From Cyclobacteriaceae bacterium (GTDB taxonomy: Bacteria; Bacteroidota; Bacteroidia; Cytophagales; Cyclobacteriaceae), in contig JAOTYN010000194.1 in NCBI GenBank assembly GCA_029861825.1, positions 1-7,782 of the forward strand: 7,782 nucleotides of DNA, read 5' to 3'. A program made the translations under genes and the position numbers. The notes under the pieces were generated by a model. The model had not been told where the DNA came from. It saw only the letters and a program-made list of their open reading frames with translations, and searched no databases. Of this stretch, positions 5,983 to 7,782 are shown piece after piece. Positions within the stretch are counted from its first letter, which is position 1, and each line of letters starts with the position of its first letter.

Positions 5983-7249
5983 CTTCTTTAATGGTGCCAA
6001 ACACAAAGCCACAAACTACCTTAGGGTAAAAGTAGGTGGATTTCTGGGGAAGAGTAAATCCGGAAAAACAGACCTGCTTAACCATCTCCATGGTCAGTTC
6101 ATTAGTGATCAAGGCCACCTGGGAATCGCCTTGTCGAACTCGTTCGAAACAATCCGTGAAGTTGCGGTCAAAGTATATTGCGTCGCTGCTTCGTTGATCT
6201 TTTCCGGCTATTCCTAAGGCTTTTTCAATTACGTAATAGTGCAAGACCGTTAGGTCCAGGTCCTTGATGATTTCGGGAAAGGGCCAATGGATCTCGGTAG
6301 CTAGTCCTTCCTTCAAGCTTATTTTATAGGTATTATCCTGTAAAACCACTCCAAATGTATGCTTCTTGCCCAGGATCACCTCATCGATCTCCAGCGGGTT
6401 GGCCACCTCCACCAAGTCAAAATACCCATCAAGCGCCTGTAGAAATACTTCAGGTGAAAAATCAGGCAAGCCTTGAATTAACCGGTGGGTAGCCAGGATC
6501 CGTAAGTCTTTAGCTTCCATATTAGTGAAAAACATCATATGGTAATTATAACCTTCCTGCCCGTGGTGTTGGGGATTATGTTGCTGGCAGTATTTCATAT
6601 AATCAATTGCACCCTGATAGCGATGATGACCGTCTGCCAATATAATTTGCTGATCTTTTAGCTTATCAATGAATTTTTGGATGGCCTTCTTATCGTGAAT
6701 CACACTGACGACCTCTTTCACTCCCTGGTAATCTTCGGCTTCCATGATGGGATCGCGCATGCACGCGTCCATTAGCGTCTCCAATTCAAATTCAGGATCA
6801 GAATAGAGTCCATGAGTGGCACTGGCATTCAGTTGGGTACTTTTTAATAACTCTACCCGGTCTTTGACCGCCGGTGGCATGGTGTTTTCATGACGAAGTA
6901 CTACTTTTTCATCCCAATCATATGCCAGGATATTGCAGATAAATCCTTTCCGGCAGTAGGCTACAGGGCTTCCGGGCAGGTTGAAATACTGATAGTATAC
7001 ATATATGGAAGGCAGCAGATCTTGTTCGATTATACCCTCATCTTTCCATTTTTGCAGGGTTACCGCGGCATTTTCTGAGGCATTGGGTCCCTTGGGCACC
7101 GACAAATGAATGCTGTTGTAAGGATTGTGATACAGTATTTCTCTTTGCTTTTCAGATACTACGTCAAAGAGCGGGGAGATAAACTCTTCAATATTGCTGG
7201 AAAGTTGAGCATTGTACCGCCAGGCACGCAATGGTTGTATTTCTGCCAT
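5948..7249 (-). CDS. DUF1015 family protein
   Basis: This 433-aa cytoplasmic protein has no signal peptide or membrane helix. Conserved family blocks are IQPLRAWRYN at 4-13, SPLFDVVS (25-32), YHNPYNSIHLS (40-50), RHENTMP (119-125), ILADGHHRYQGAIDY (203-217), RILATHRLI (250-258) and QKSTYFYPK (402-410). The ADGHHR motif, with paired histidines, is the most likely functional site. The biochemical function of DUF1015 is not established as far as I know. In other genomes it often lies beside serine-biosynthesis genes (serC, serA), but here it follows a biotin carboxylase. The start is secure: the ATG at 7249 is one base after the upstream stop and has an AAGGAGG upstream. The C-terminus runs about 15 residues past the usual end (tail FGTIKEDEYHNPHYPSF) and overlaps the maf start in another frame. 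Confidence 0.92.
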   Translation of the reverse strand: MAEIQPLRAWRYNAQLSSNIEEFISPLFDVVSEKQREILYHNPYNSIHLSVPKGPNASENAAVTLQKWKDEGIIEQDLLPSIYVYYQYFNLPGSPVAYCRKGFICNILAYDWDEKVVLRHENTMPPAVKDRVELLKSTQLNASATHGLYSDPEFELETLMDACMRDPIMEAEDYQGVKEVVSVIHDKKAIQKFIDKLKDQQIILADGHHRYQGAIDYMKYCQQHNPQHHGQEGYNYHMMFFTNMEAKDLRILATHRLIQGLPDFSPEVFLQALDGYFDLVEVANPLEIDEVILGKKHTFGVVLQDNTYKISLKEGLATEIHWPFPEIIKDLDLTVLHYYVIEKALGIAGKDQRSSDAIYFDRNFTDCFERVRQGDSQVALITNELTMEMVKQVCFSGFTLPQKSTYFYPKVVCGFVFGTIKEDEYHNPHYPSF

Positions 7250-7250
7250 T

Positions 7251-7782
7251 TTAGTCCTCCTTGCGTTTAAGCCAGGGGCTGGTTTGTGATGCAGACGAGT
7301 GGTTTTGGGAGCTGTTAGTCTGCTGTTTGGCCATTATTTTTGCTGCAAAAATAGCAGCTAGCCTTTCAGCATCAGATTCTACATGCAGGTTCAAAAATTC
7401 CTGCAAGTGTAATTCAACGAATTTGGTGGAGTAATTACCCTCTCGAAATGAGGGGTGTTCCATCACGAATTTGCAAAAATCCAAGGTAGTGCTTACTCCG
7501 TTAATATGATACTCCTGAATGGCCCTGACCATACGTTGAATAGCCTCATTCCGGTCCTTGCCATGAACCACCAATTTTGCGATCATAGGATCATAGTAGA
7601 TGGGAATTTCCATACCCTCCCGGAATCCGTCATCAACCCGTACGCCTGGTCCCTGCGGTCTTTGATAGTTCACTAACTTCCCTATATCCGGCAAAAAATT
7701 ATTGCGGGGATCTTCTGCGTAGACCCGGCACTCGATGGCATGTCCGTTTATATCCAGGTCGTCCTGCGATAGGCTTAAGGGG
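7251..7782 (-). CDS. accC: Biotin carboxylase subunit of an acyl-CoA carboxylase, C-terminal part
   Basis: The last 176 codons are present; the ATP-grasp N-terminal part lies beyond the right edge. The subunit carboxylates biotin on a carrier protein using ATP and bicarbonate. Visible family motifs are INGHAIECRVYAEDP (11-25 of the visible part), NFLPDIGKL (28-36), GVRVDDGF (46-53), IPIYYDPMIAKLVVHG (59-74) and NGVSTTLDF (94-102). These are the C-terminal domain motifs of AccC and of propionyl-CoA/methylcrotonyl-CoA carboxylase alpha chains. The 'YYDPMIAKL' form leans to the acyl-CoA carboxylase type. There is no biotin-carrier domain at the end; instead a Gln/Ser/Asn-rich basic tail (about 150-176, ending WLKRKED) closes it. 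It is read continuously from the edge, so an internal start at 7694 is not real (it is a TTG inside the conserved FLPDIG). The stop is one base before the DUF1015 start. Confidence 0.92.
   Translation of the reverse strand, partial: PLSLSQDDLDINGHAIECRVYAEDPRNNFLPDIGKLVNYQRPQGPGVRVDDGFREGMEIPIYYDPMIAKLVVHGKDRNEAIQRMVRAIQEYHINGVSTTLDFCKFVMEHPSFREGNYSTKFVELHLQEFLNLHVESDAERLAAIFAAKIMAKQQTNSSQNHSSASQTSPWLKRKED
7256..7262 (-). promoter_or_regulatory. Strong Shine-Dalgarno for the DUF1015 gene
   Basis: On the minus strand AAGGAGG lies 6 bases before the DUF1015 ATG, inside the last codons (K-E-D) of the upstream gene. Such a match is unusual for Bacteroidetes, where most genes lack it, and the other starts in this window do not have one. 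It may be partly coincidental, since AAG GAG also encodes K-E. It supports the chosen start and fits re-initiation after the upstream stop at 7251. Confidence 0.6.

Noticed and set aside
5983..6012. Longer maf start at 6012
   Set aside because: The ten added residues do not match Maf N-termini, and the overlap with DUF1015 would grow to 65 bases.
5681..6217. 178-aa plus-strand open frame
   Set aside because: It lies antisense to both maf and DUF1015, which are each confirmed by conserved motifs.
7692..7694. Internal start for the biotin carboxylase fragment at 7694
   Set aside because: It is a TTG inside a conserved motif, and the same frame is open with family sequence to the right edge.
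1..7782. CRISPR array, mobile element, defence island, tRNA or riboswitch
   Set aside because: I looked for spaced direct repeats, terminal inverted repeats, transposase motifs and tRNA-like cloverleafs and saw none; the window is nearly filled by housekeeping-type genes.

Overview
The window reads as an ordinary chromosomal stretch from a member of the Bacteroidota, most likely Flavobacteriia. Three signals support this. All three predicted Sec signal peptides end in A-Q (QAQF, QAQE, QAQS), as in the Bacteroidetes 'Q-rule'. Most starts lack a Shine-Dalgarno sequence. The protein types (split L-serine dehydratase beta subunit, TolC plus HlyD adaptor pair, DUF1015, TPR protein with one membrane helix) are common in that group. 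I see no transposase, integrase, phage gene, CRISPR array, tRNA or rRNA. All assignments come from reading motifs, without database searches.

Layout, left to right. The minus strand at 1-178 holds the first 59 codons of an exported protein that looks like a SYLF (Ysc84/DUF500) lipid-binding protein. A divergent 278-bp AT-rich spacer (179-456) follows. The plus strand then carries a very tight three-gene unit: sdaAB (457-1134), a TolC-type outer-membrane efflux protein (1139-2593) and a HlyD/MacA-type periplasmic adaptor (2596-3939), with gaps of 4 and 2 bases. A strong intrinsic terminator at 3967-3991 closes it. A lone plus-strand gene (4023-4514) encodes a small exported protein of unknown function and ends in three tandem in-frame stops.

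From 4625 to the right edge everything is on the minus strand and appears to be one transcription unit. In transcription order it is: the C-terminal part of a biotin carboxylase (7782-7251), a DUF1015 protein (7249-5948), a Maf nucleotide pyrophosphatase (5982-5416) whose start overlaps the DUF1015 end by 35 bases, and a membrane-anchored TPR protein (5359-4625). The two halves converge at about 4515-4624, where two mutually exclusive hairpins overlap.

How the genes may work together: TolC and the adaptor form the outer-membrane and periplasmic parts of a tripartite efflux machine, but its inner-membrane pump is not in the window. SdaAB needs an alpha subunit (SdaAA) that is also absent here. 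I did not find a convincing novel system. The most useful leads are the pump-less efflux pair fused transcriptionally to an orphan serine dehydratase subunit, the exported protein of unknown function, the TPR protein with an anti-sigma-like layout, and the overlapping DUF1015/maf junction.
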